A stretch of 21,331 bases of DNA from an uncultured Marmoricola sp. Lineage in GTDB: Bacteria > Actinomycetota > Actinomycetes > Propionibacteriales > Nocardioidaceae. Location: contig NZ_CALTZE010000069.1 in the NCBI RefSeq assembly GCF_943913695.1, positions 1-21,331 on the forward strand. Reading direction: 5' to 3'. The notes under the pieces were generated by a model, which saw nothing but the letters and a program-made list of their open reading frames with translations, did not search any database and had not been told where the DNA came from. Of this stretch, positions 14,300 through 21,141 are shown piece after piece. Each line of letters begins with the position of its first letter. Positions within the stretch are counted from its first letter, which is position 1. The position numbers were made by a program, and so were the translations under genes.

Positions 14300-14442
14300 G
14301 AGGTATCGGTCCCGGGGGTTGGCGGCGGCGTCAACCGTGCTCGACGGGGGTGGAGGTCCACGGGGCAGTGGCGCCGGAGCACGCAGGGAAGAGCCCTTAC
14401 CGAAGCACGACCGCGGGAGTGGTTGCAACTTGCACCACCACA

Positions 14443-14478
14443 CGCGTGTCGCGCCTCACAGCCTAGGCGTCACACGCG
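14443..14478 (-). other. Two-tier hairpin upstream of the transglycosylase gene
   Basis: Outer arms CGCGTGT (14443-14449) and ACACGCG (14472-14478) pair perfectly. After a symmetric 2x2 internal loop, CGCC (14452-14455) pairs with GGCG (14466-14469). The structure lies about 145-180 bp upstream of the minus-strand start in a 236-bp gap. It could be an operator-like palindrome or a leader RNA element. It lacks a T-tract, so it is not a standard terminator. Confidence 0.4.
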
Positions 14479-14483
14479 CCACT

Positions 14484-14524
14484 TCCTCCCCACCACTCCC
14501 GCGGGGACCGGGTGGTGGGGAGGA
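14484..14524 (-). terminator. 13-bp hairpin terminator after phoH
   Basis: TCCTCCCCACCAC (14484-14496) and its exact complement GTGGTGGGGAGGA (14512-14524) give a 13-bp stem with a 15-nt loop that itself holds CCCGCGGG. It begins 12 bp past the phoH stop codon on the minus strand. No U-run follows, as is common for actinobacterial terminators. Confidence 0.65.
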
Positions 14525-14535
14525 CAGGGGCACCC

Positions 14536-15855
14536 CTAGACCGTGACGTGCTCCAGCATCTCGGTGACCAGCGCCGCGATCGGGGAGCGCTCCGAGCGGG
14601 TCAGGGTGACGTGGGCGAAGAGCGGGTGCCCCTTGAGCCGGTCGACCACGGCGACCACGCCGTCGTGACGCCCGACGCGCAGGTTGTCGCGCTGGGCCAC
14701 GTCGTGGGTGAGCACCACCTTGGAGTTGGCGCCCATGCGCGAGAGCACGGTCAGCAGCACGTTGCGCTCCAGGCTCTGCGCCTCGTCGACGATCACGAAG
14801 GCGTCGTGCAGCGAGCGGCCGCGGATGTGGGTCAGCGGCATCACCTCGAGCATGCCGCGGTCGAGCACCTCGTCGACGACGTCGGGCGTGGTGATCGCGC
14901 CCAGGGTGTCGAAGACGGCCTGCGCCCAGGGCGACATCTTCTCCGACTCGCTGCCGGGCAGGTAGCCGAGCTCCTGACCACCGACGGCGAAGAGCGGGCG
15001 GAAGACCACGACCTTCTTGTGCTGACGCCGCTCCAGCACGGTCTCGAGCCCGGCGCACAGCGCCAGCGCCGACTTGCCGGTGCCGGCGCGACCGCCGAGG
15101 GAGACGATGCCGATCTCGGGGTCGAGCAGCAGGTCGAGGGCGACGCGCTGCTCGGCGGAGCGGCCGTGGATGCCGAAGGCCTCACGGTCGCCGCGCACGA
15201 GGTGCACCCGCTTGTCGGGACCGACGCGGCCCAGCGCGCTGCCGCGCTCGGAGAGCATCACCAGCCCGGTGTGGCACGGCAGCTCACGGGCCTCGTCGAG
15301 GTCGGCCGAGCCCTGGTCGTAGAGCGCGTCGAGGTCGGCCGCCGTCGCGTCGATCTCCTCCATGCCGGTCCAGCCGGCGTCGGACTCGTGCACCTGCTCG
15401 CCGCGGTACTCCGCCGCGTCCAGCCCCACCGCCGAGGCCTTGATGCGCAGCGGCAGGTCCTTGGAGACCAGCGTGACGTCGAGGCCCTCGTCGGCCAGGT
15501 TGCGGGCGACCGCGAGGATCCGGGTGTCGTTGTCGCCCAGGCGGAAGCCCGAGGGCAGCGCCGCAGGGTCGATGTGGTTGAGCTCGACACGCAGCGTGCC
15601 GCCCTCGTCGCCGACCGGCACCGGCTGGTCGAGCCGGCCGTGCTGGACGCGGAGCTCGTCGAGCATCCGCAGCGCGGAGCGGGCGAAGTAGCCCAGCTCG
15701 GGGTGGTGCCGCTTGCCCTCCAGCTCGGTGATCACCACGACCGGGAGCACGATCTCGTGCTCGGCGAAGCGGAGCACCGACTTCGGGTCTGCCAGCAGCA
15801 CCGAGGTGTCGAGGACGAAGGTGCTGCGCTGCGCTGAGGTCTGCTCAGTTGCCAC
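14536..15855 (-). CDS. phoH: PhoH2: PIN-domain ribonuclease fused to PhoH ATPase
   Basis: This is a two-domain protein of 439 residues, close to the usual PhoH2 length. Characterised mycobacterial PhoH2 is an ATP-dependent RNA helicase/ribonuclease. The N-terminal PIN domain has FVLDTSVLL with Asp16, VITELEGK with Glu44, LGDNDTRIL with Asp108 and Asp110, and LVSKD with Asp133, giving a complete acidic site. The PhoH ATPase has Walker A SLGGRAGTGKS (252-262), GYLPGSESEKMSPW (297-310), and Walker B FVIVDEAQ (353-360). The GTG at 15855 has AAGGGG a few bases upstream. Mycobacterial phoH2 is paired with a small upstream antitoxin gene (phoAT); no such open frame is convincing here. Instead there is a 341-bp leader with strong hairpins and repeats. 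It probably acts as a stress-related RNA nuclease. Confidence 0.92.
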   Translation of the reverse strand: MATEQTSAQRSTFVLDTSVLLADPKSVLRFAEHEIVLPVVVITELEGKRHHPELGYFARSALRMLDELRVQHGRLDQPVPVGDEGGTLRVELNHIDPAALPSGFRLGDNDTRILAVARNLADEGLDVTLVSKDLPLRIKASAVGLDAAEYRGEQVHESDAGWTGMEEIDATAADLDALYDQGSADLDEARELPCHTGLVMLSERGSALGRVGPDKRVHLVRGDREAFGIHGRSAEQRVALDLLLDPEIGIVSLGGRAGTGKSALALCAGLETVLERRQHKKVVVFRPLFAVGGQELGYLPGSESEKMSPWAQAVFDTLGAITTPDVVDEVLDRGMLEVMPLTHIRGRSLHDAFVIVDEAQSLERNVLLTVLSRMGANSKVVLTHDVAQRDNLRVGRHDGVVAVVDRLKGHPLFAHVTLTRSERSPIAALVTEMLEHVTV

Positions 15856-15890
15856 GGTTTCCCCTTGTGACCGCGCGCGCACTCGAGGCG

Positions 15891-16021
15891 CCCGGTCCTC
15901 TAGTGCTGCTCGGACCGGGAGCGGCGCCGGGAGCACGAGTGCTGGCTCCCGGTGGTGCAGTCGTTGTGGTGGGACAACAGTGGTTCGCCCTCTCCTGGCA
16001 TCTGCCTGCTTCCCCGCAGGC
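15891..16021 (-). promoter_or_regulatory. Structured leader upstream of phoH (three hairpins)
   Basis: In the 35-170 nt upstream of the phoH start are three perfect stems. They are CCCGGTCC/GGACCGGG (15891-15898 with 15912-15919), CCGGGAGC/GCTCCCGG (15927-15934 with 15945-15952) and GCCTGC/GCAGGC (16004-16009 with 16016-16021). The first two are 8 bp and adjacent. They could form a 5' leader that modulates phoH expression. No known riboswitch consensus was recognised. The rest of the gap to 16107 holds nothing identifiable. Confidence 0.4.
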
Positions 16022-16107
16022 CGACATCCGCAACGTAAGCCGGAGCGGGCGTCCGATCGGCCCGACACGCGCAATGCCCGTGTGAACTCTGCGTGTCGCG
16101 GAGTGGT

Positions 16108-16205
16108 CCTCGCGGCGCCTCAGGAACCGTCCTTCGAGGCCGCTCGTGCCTCGCGGCACCTCAGGAACCGAAGCGGCGCTCGTGCCTCGCGGCGCCTCAG
16201 GAACC
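16108..16205 (-). repeat. Three imperfect repeats at the isoprenyl transferase 3' end
   Basis: CCTCGCGG followed by CACCTCAGG or CGCCTCAGG begins at 16108, 16149 and 16185 (spacings 41 and 36 bp). The last copy overlaps the stop codon of the minus-strand transferase gene. On the minus strand it reads TTCCTGAGG-GCCGCGAGGCACGAGCG, essentially the same motif as the 43-bp units at 11978-12130. Both arrays sit in the same orientation relative to the gene they follow, marking a dispersed 3'-end repeat family. Confidence 0.8.
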
Positions 16206-16973
16206 GTACCGGCGCTCGCGCTCGGCGTAGGCCCGTACGGCGCGCAGGAAGTCGACGCGGCGGAAGTCGGGCCAGTAGGCCTCGCAGAAGTAGAACTCGC
16301 TCTGCGCGCTCTGCCACAGCAGGAAGCCGCCGAGGCGCTGCTCGCCGCTGGTGCGGATGACGAGGTCGGGGTCGGGCTGGCCCTTGGTGTAGAGGTGCTC
16401 GGCGATGTGCTCGACGTCGAGCACCCCGGCCAGCTCCTCCAGGGTGGTGCCGCGTTCGGCGTGCTCGCTGAGCAGGGCGCGTACGGCGTCCGCGATCTCG
16501 CGGCGCCCGCCGTAGCCCACCGCCACGTTGACCAGCAGGCCGTCGACGTCGCGCGTCGCCTCGGCCGCGGCCTTGAGCCGCTCGGCGGTCGCCGCGGGGA
16601 GCAGGTCGAGCGCGCCGACCGGGTGCAGCCGCCAGCGGCGCTGCTCGGCGAGGCTGTCGACCGCGTCGCCGATGATCGCGAGCAGCGGCTCGAGCTCGGG
16701 TCGCGGCCGGTTGAGGTTGTCGGTCGAGAGCAGCCACAGGGTGACCACCTCGACGCCGATCTCCTCGCACCAGCCGAGGAGCGGCTCGATGTTGGCCGCG
16801 CCGGCCCGGTGCCCGTGCGCGGAGTCGGCACCGACCGCCTTGGCCCAGCGACGGTTGCCGTCGAGCATCACCCCGACGTGGCGAGGGATCCGCTGCGGCG
16901 GGAGGCGGCGTACGACGCGGGCCTCGTAGGCCGGGTAGAGCACCCGCCGGAGTCCGCGCTTCCAGTCCGCCAC
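16197..16973 (-). CDS. Cis-isoprenyl diphosphate transferase (UppS family; Rv1086-like)
   Basis: This cis-prenyltransferase of 258 residues condenses isopentenyl diphosphate onto an allylic primer to make polyprenyl diphosphates for cell-wall carriers. Motifs are complete: HVGVMLDGNRRWA (32-44) with catalytic Asp38, GHRAG (54-58), TLWLLSTDNLNR (78-89), and the C-terminal DLVIRTSGEQRLGGFLLWQSAQSEFYF signature. Divergence from a hemolysin III gene and proximity to PhoH2 and fumarase match the context of M. tuberculosis Rv1086. That enzyme makes short-chain Z,E-farnesyl diphosphate, so this may be the short-chain type rather than the decaprenyl synthase. The GTG start at 16973 has no Shine-Dalgarno site. 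A TACAGT -10-like hexamer ends 8 nt upstream, suggesting a leaderless message. Confidence 0.92.
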   Translation of the reverse strand: MADWKRGLRRVLYPAYEARVVRRLPPQRIPRHVGVMLDGNRRWAKAVGADSAHGHRAGAANIEPLLGWCEEIGVEVVTLWLLSTDNLNRPRPELEPLLAIIGDAVDSLAEQRRWRLHPVGALDLLPAATAERLKAAAEATRDVDGLLVNVAVGYGGRREIADAVRALLSEHAERGTTLEELAGVLDVEHIAEHLYTKGQPDPDLVIRTSGEQRLGGFLLWQSAQSEFYFCEAYWPDFRRVDFLRAVRAYAERERRYGS

Positions 16974-16981
16974 GTCACGCG

Positions 16982-16987
16982 ACTGTA
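16982..16987 (-). promoter_or_regulatory. Candidate -10 of a leaderless promoter for the isoprenyl transferase
   Basis: On the minus strand TACAGT fits the actinobacterial TANNNT -10 pattern and lies 8 nt before the GTG start, where no ribosome binding site is visible. No clear -35 was found. It is a weak call based on spacing. Confidence 0.35.
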
Positions 16988-17055
16988 CTCGGCGTCACCG
17001 TGTGAGGTCGGTCTCGACGTGCAGTGCGTGGTCGCCGTACGCCACGGGGTCTCCG

Positions 17056-17061
17056 TAGGCT
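17056..17061 (+). promoter_or_regulatory. Candidate -10 of a leaderless promoter for the hemolysin III gene
   Basis: TAGGCT lies 7 nt before the ATG at 17069, with no Shine-Dalgarno site between, the arrangement common for leaderless actinobacterial transcripts. No clear -35 is present. Confidence 0.35.
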
Positions 17062-17068
17062 TGACGAC

Positions 17069-17824
17069 ATGGTCCCCGACGTACCCGCCTCCGGCGACGG
17101 CTCGCGCATGCACGAGCGCCTCGAGCGCGCGAGCGAACGCGGCCACGAGGCCGCCGAGCAGGTGCGCGACCTCGCTCGCGGGGTCGCGGCCGAGGTCAAG
17201 CCCCGGCTCCGCGGCTGGCTGCATGCCGGGATCACGCCGCTGACGCTCGCGGCCGGCATCGTGCTGATCGCGCTCTCCCCGACGGTGACGACCCGGATCG
17301 GCTCGGCGGTCTTCGCCGGCACGGCGCTGCTGCTCTTCGCGGTCTCCGCGGTCTACCACCGCTTCGACTGGGGCCCGCGGGCGACCGCCGTGCTGCGGCG
17401 CATCGACCACTCCAACATCTTCCTGCTGATCGCCGGGTCCTACACGCCCTTCGCGCTGATCCTGCTGCCGCGACCGCAGAGCACCGCGCTGCTGGCGATC
17501 GTGTGGACCGGCGCCGTGCTCGGCGTGGTCTTCCGGGTCTTCTGGAGCCACGCCCCTCGGCTGCTCTACACGCCCATCTATGTCGCGCTCGGCTGGGTGG
17601 CGATCTTCTACGCCGACCACCTCGGCTCCGGCGGCCCGGCGGTGACGACGCTGCTGGTCACCGGTGGCGTGCTCTACACCCTCGGCGGCCTGGTCTACGG
17701 CCTGAAGAAGCCCGACCCGTTCCCCACGTGGTTCGGCTTCCACGAGGTCTTCCACCTGCTGACCATCGCCGCCTTCGTGTGCCACTACGTCGCCGCGAGC
17801 ATCGCGACCTACTCCCTGCGCTGA
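17069..17824 (+). CDS. trhA: Hemolysin III / PAQR (TrhA) family membrane protein
   Basis: This is a seven-helix integral membrane protein of 251 residues, from a family linked to membrane fluidity homeostasis and historically named hemolysin III. A charged N-terminal tail (about 1-50) precedes the helices. The family's metal-site histidines are visible: His97 in SAVYHRFDW and His225/His229 in FGFHEVFHLL, with DHSNIFLLIAGSYTPF (113-128) between. ATG at 17069 is chosen for the leaderless-type -10 upstream; ATG at 17108 is a shorter alternative. It diverges from the isoprenyl transferase, as Rv1085c does from Rv1086 in M. tuberculosis. True haemolytic activity is not implied. Confidence 0.9.
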   Translation: MVPDVPASGDGSRMHERLERASERGHEAAEQVRDLARGVAAEVKPRLRGWLHAGITPLTLAAGIVLIALSPTVTTRIGSAVFAGTALLLFAVSAVYHRFDWGPRATAVLRRIDHSNIFLLIAGSYTPFALILLPRPQSTALLAIVWTGAVLGVVFRVFWSHAPRLLYTPIYVALGWVAIFYADHLGSGGPAVTTLLVTGGVLYTLGGLVYGLKKPDPFPTWFGFHEVFHLLTIAAFVCHYVAASIATYSLR

Positions 17825-17833
17825 CCGGCTCCT

Positions 17834-17860
17834 TGCGCTGACCGGCCCGTGCTCAGCGCA
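17834..17860. terminator. Shared hairpin terminator between convergent genes
   Basis: TGCGCTGA (17834-17841) pairs with TCAGCGCA (17853-17860) across an 11-nt loop. An alternative upstream arm, CTGCGCTGA (17816-17824), pairs with TCAGCGCAG (17853-17861). The right arm overlaps the stop codon of the minus-strand gene and the alternative left arm overlaps the stop of the hemolysin III gene. It probably terminates both. Confidence 0.5.
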
Positions 17861-20162
17861 GCCAGTGCACGACTTGGGCCTTGCGCGGTGCGTCGCTGTG
17901 GCGTGACAGCGCTCGGTGCACCGTGGCGGCGACGGCCTCGAGCCGGCGGCCGCGCAGCGGCAGCTCGCGCACGCCCTCGCGGGCGAGCACCTCGGTGACC
18001 GCGACCGCCCAGGTCGCGTCGCGGGTGGCCAGGGTCCGGCAGCAGCGGGCGAGCGCGACCAGCCAGCGCACCTCGGCCGCGGGCAGCTCCAGCCCCGCGA
18101 AGTCGACGGGGCGCGCGTCGGCCAGTGCCTCGACGCCCACCAGCCCGACCGAGCGCAGCTGCGCGGCGTGGGCGGCGTACGGCGCGACGGCGAGCAGGTC
18201 GGTGGGTCTCCTGGGCCCGAAGGCACGCCGGTAGGCCTCGGTCGCCCGGATGCCCGCGAGCTGCGGGTCGCGCTCGCGCCACGCCTCGAGCACGGGGTCG
18301 ACGTCGGCGAGCCGCAGGTGGGGTACGGCGCGCGTCGCCCGCTCCTGCGCCCGGCGAGGTCCGGTGGTGGCCAGGGCGCACGCCAGGGAGTAGTTGACCG
18401 CGGGGCCGAGCGACTCCGGCGTGCGCGGGCGCCCCAGCGGCGGGTCGGACCACTCGTGGTCGCTCACCGACTCCACCAGTGCGGCCACGCTGCGCCGCAG
18501 GTGGGTCAGCACGGTCTCGTGCATCACGCCGAGGCGCCGGCGGGTGCTCTCCTCGCGCCAGAGCTCGTCGACCAGGGCACAGAGCCGCTCGGCCAGCCGC
18601 ACCAGGCCGGGCTCGTCCCGCACCTGCTCACCGGCTGCACTGACCCGGTTGATGCCGACCGCCAGCCGCGTGTGGAGCACCCGCAGCTGCAGACCGCGGT
18701 CTGCGCCACTGGCCGCGCTCGTCGCGGTCGCCTCCGCGGCCCGGTCGGGATCGAGTCCGCGCAGCAGCGCGTCGTAGCGCGCCAGCTCCCCGGGCGTGCT
18801 CGCCTCGCGGTAGAGGGTCTGCCAGTAGCCCAGCAGCGCCAGCCGGTTGGCCGGGTCGAGCGCGACCGCCTGGGCCGCCAGCGCCTGCGCGTGCGGGCTG
18901 GTGCGCGGCAGCGTCGCCGCGAGGTGCTGGTAGGCCAGGCTGCGCCACCCGGTGGCGCCGGCGAGCCCGGTGAGGTCGCCGTACGCCGTCACGATGCGCA
19001 TCACCGCCTGCGCCGCCGGGAAGACCGCCAGCTCGAAGGGGGTGGTCGCGTCGTCGGCGAGGCCGGCCACGCGGCGTACCTCCACCGGGTCGATGACGGC
19101 GTTGCTGACGAGCTCGCCGTTGCGGGTCAGCCGAGTGGCCAGCGTGCCGTCACCATGGGCGGCGACCACCAGCTGCCACGGCGAGGGCGGACGGGCGAGC
19201 GCGGCGACCCGGGCCAGGGCCGCCATCCACGGCACCGACGACGTGGCGGTGATGCCCACCTCCTCGAGCGTCTTGGAGTCGACGCCGCTGGGCCGCTCGA
19301 CGCCGAGCGGGACGCCCGGGGCGAGCAGGCGGATGAGCGAGTGGATGTGCTCGGAGGTCAGGGAGCTCGACTCGGGACACGTGATCTCCAGGCGGCGGCC
19401 GGCGTTCCACGCCGCAGCGAGGAGCACAGCGCCCGCAGCGGTGAGCATGACCCAGGCCACCAGCCACCCCGGCCCGGCCGTGACGACGACCCCCAGCAGC
19501 GCGCCGACCCAGATCGTGGCCAGTCCGACGCGACGCGGCCAGCGCTCGTCTTGCAGTGCGCGCCACCGGGTGGCGTGGTTGCGCAGCGGGATCCGCACGA
19601 GCCGCGCGCCGAGGAGCCCGGCCGCGACCCACAGCAGGAGATCGCGCAGCACCACGAGCCACGGCTCGAGCTGCTCCTCCCGCAGGTCGGTCCACGACGT
19701 CGCCGTCTGCTCCGGCCACGTCGTGGCCGCAGCCTCCTCCTCGGCCGCGTCGAGGTCGGCCAGCAGCTCCAGAGCATCGGCGTTGTCACGATCGAGGCCG
19801 ACGGCCTGCTCGGCGAGCCGGCGCGCCTCGTCCTCGTCGTCCGCCTTCTGCTCTGCGGCCCGCTGGGCCACGACCTGGGCGGCCACCTGGCGGCTCACCG
19901 CGGCGGCGTACGCCGTGTCGCACGCCGGCGCCTGACCGCCCGCCGCCGGCCGCGCCTTGCGCAGCCCCTCGATCATCGTGATCGCCACCTGCGGCCGGTC
20001 GAGCGCGAGCAGGCGCTCGGCCTGGCGGCAGCCGGTGGCGATCGGGTCCTCCGCCGCGCCGACAGGGGTGGGCAGCGACACCAGGAGCAGGGCACCTGCG
20101 GCCACGGCGAGGCACGCACGCCTCAGCACCCCGCTCGAGCTGACTCGTGTGCTGACCGCCAT
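17853..20162 (-). CDS. Large membrane protein of unknown function (TPR-like N-terminus, three TM helices)
   Basis: I do not recognise this 769-residue protein. It has a signal peptide (1-37, cleavage near VGA-AE) and an alanine-rich helical extracytoplasmic region (38-165) with TPR-like character and a KADDEDEARRLAEQAVGLDRDNADALELL segment. Transmembrane helices are at about 168-188, 212-228 and 233-252. The short arginine-rich loop between the first two (189-211) fits the cytoplasm. The remaining 500 residues are then probably cytoplasmic and mostly helical, with another tetratricopeptide-like stretch (HAQALAAQAVALDPANRLALL). No nuclease, protease or NTPase motif was found. The ATG at 20162 has GGGAG 6 nt upstream, and TATCGT on the minus strand (20194-20189) could be a -10. 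The gene is monocistronic and convergent with the hemolysin III gene. Confidence 0.8.
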   Translation of the reverse strand: MAVSTRVSSSGVLRRACLAVAAGALLLVSLPTPVGAAEDPIATGCRQAERLLALDRPQVAITMIEGLRKARPAAGGQAPACDTAYAAAVSRQVAAQVVAQRAAEQKADDEDEARRLAEQAVGLDRDNADALELLADLDAAEEEAAATTWPEQTATSWTDLREEQLEPWLVVLRDLLLWVAAGLLGARLVRIPLRNHATRWRALQDERWPRRVGLATIWVGALLGVVVTAGPGWLVAWVMLTAAGAVLLAAAWNAGRRLEITCPESSSLTSEHIHSLIRLLAPGVPLGVERPSGVDSKTLEEVGITATSSVPWMAALARVAALARPPSPWQLVVAAHGDGTLATRLTRNGELVSNAVIDPVEVRRVAGLADDATTPFELAVFPAAQAVMRIVTAYGDLTGLAGATGWRSLAYQHLAATLPRTSPHAQALAAQAVALDPANRLALLGYWQTLYREASTPGELARYDALLRGLDPDRAAEATATSAASGADRGLQLRVLHTRLAVGINRVSAAGEQVRDEPGLVRLAERLCALVDELWREESTRRRLGVMHETVLTHLRRSVAALVESVSDHEWSDPPLGRPRTPESLGPAVNYSLACALATTGPRRAQERATRAVPHLRLADVDPVLEAWRERDPQLAGIRATEAYRRAFGPRRPTDLLAVAPYAAHAAQLRSVGLVGVEALADARPVDFAGLELPAAEVRWLVALARCCRTLATRDATWAVAVTEVLAREGVRELPLRGRRLEAVAATVHRALSRHSDAPRKAQVVHWLR

Positions 20163-20221
20163 GTCAGGCTCCCGTTCTGACCCGAGTCACGATAGTGAGG
20201 CCGGCCGGTGCGCGGCCTAGA

Positions 20222-21020
20222 CCGGCTTGGGGGGTCGAGGCCCTCGCCGGGGTGGTCGAGGTGCCCGCCTGTGGGTGGTCGAGGTGCCGGCCTGTGGTGG
20301 TCGAGGTGCCCGAGCCCCCAGGCGAGGGCCTCGAGACCCGGTGACCCCACAGGCCCTCCATCCGCGTCGGCCCTTCGTGGCTCGGCCTCGAGACAGGCGC
20401 TGCGCGCCTTCCTCGACCCACCGGCTCCGCTCGCTCCTCAGGGACCGGAGCCCCGGGGTGGTCGAGGTGCCCGAGCCCCCAGGCGAGGGCCTCGAGACCC
20501 CGTGAGCCGCCGGGCCACCGTCTGGGTCGGCCCTTCGAGGCTCGGCCTCGAGACAGGCGCTGCGCGCCTTCCTCTCGACCCACCGTCTCCGCTCGCACCT
20601 CAGGGACCGGAGCCGGGGGGTGGTCGAGGCGCCCGAGCCCCAGGCGAGGGCCTCGAGACCCCGTGAGTCGACAGGCCACCCGATTCGAGCCGGCCCTTCG
20701 AGGCTCGGCCTCGAGACAGGCGCTGCGCGCCTTCCTCGACCCACCGGCTCCGCTCGCACCTCAGGGACCGGAGCCGTGGGGTGGTCGAGGTGCCCGAGCC
20801 CCCAGGCGAGGGCCTCGAGACCCGGCGAGCCGACAGCCCGCCCAATTCGAGCCGGCCCCTTGTGGCTCACTGCGCTCGCACCTCAGGGACCGGAGCCCAC
20901 AGGGTGGTGGTCGAGGTGCCCGAGCCCCCATGGGAGGGCCTCGAGACCCGGCGAGCCGACAGCCCGCCCGATTCGAGCCAGCCCTTCGTGGCTCGCTGCG
21001 CTCGCTCCTCAGGGACCGGA
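20222..21020. repeat. Composite dispersed-repeat region, about five copies
   Basis: This roughly 800-bp region has no credible gene. Two blocks alternate. Block A reads GGTGGTCGAGGTGCCCGAGC then CAGGCGAGGGCCTCGAGACC and can fold on itself. Block B reads CCCTTCG-GGCTCG, often with CTCGAGACAGGCGCTGCGCG, then CGCTCGCACCTCAGGGACCG. CCTCAGGGACCGG begins at 20436, 20598, 20759, 20881 and 21007. Spacing is 162 and 161 bp for the long copies and 122 and 126 bp for the short ones, which lack the CTCGAGACAGGCG insert. The beginning (20222-20300) has extra partial copies of block A. Such GC-rich repeats are common between genes in Nocardioides-like genomes. Confidence 0.9.
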
Positions 21021-21051
21021 CGCGACAGCGGCAGCCTCGCACGGCAGTCCA

Positions 21052-21067
21052 GTGACCATGTGTTCGA
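21052..21067 (+). promoter_or_regulatory. Degenerate SOS (LexA)-box-like site upstream of the DUF222 gene
   Basis: GTGACC-ATGT-GTTCGA has one perfect half (GTTCGA, 21062-21067) of the actinobacterial SOS consensus TCGAAC-N4-GTTCGA, and three of six matches in the other half. It is 75 bp before the start of a 13E12-type HNH gene, a family known in M. tuberculosis to include damage-inducible members. The match is weak. Confidence 0.3.
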
Positions 21068-21141
21068 AAACAGTCTCAACGCCTGGACATCAGGCCTCGC
21101 AGGCAGCCGAAACTGTCAGACCCCACTGCTTGGATAGACAC

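Noticed and set aside
14300..14443. Longer start for the transglycosylase at 14443
   Set aside because: The extra 48 residues are low-complexity and would put a long polar segment before the signal peptide; GTG 14299 gives a normal export signal.
14300..14535. c-di-AMP (ydaO-type) riboswitch before the cell-wall gene
   Set aside because: I looked for the conserved GGGGAACC- and GGGGUGAA-like blocks on the minus strand and did not find them; only a simple hairpin and a terminator are supported.
15856..16074. 73-residue N-terminal extension of PhoH2 or an upstream antitoxin peptide
   Set aside because: The sequence is Arg/Pro-rich and unlike PIN or antitoxin proteins, it overlaps strong hairpins, and GTG 15855 has a ribosome binding site right before the PIN domain.
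20222..21020. Coding genes in the repeat cluster on either strand
   Set aside because: Open frames of 80-220 codons exist on both strands, but they simply translate the repeats, have no domain content and reflect the lack of stops in GC-rich DNA.
20163..21141. Insertion sequence or integrated element
   Set aside because: No transposase or integrase frame and no terminal repeats with target duplication were seen; only composite intergenic repeats.
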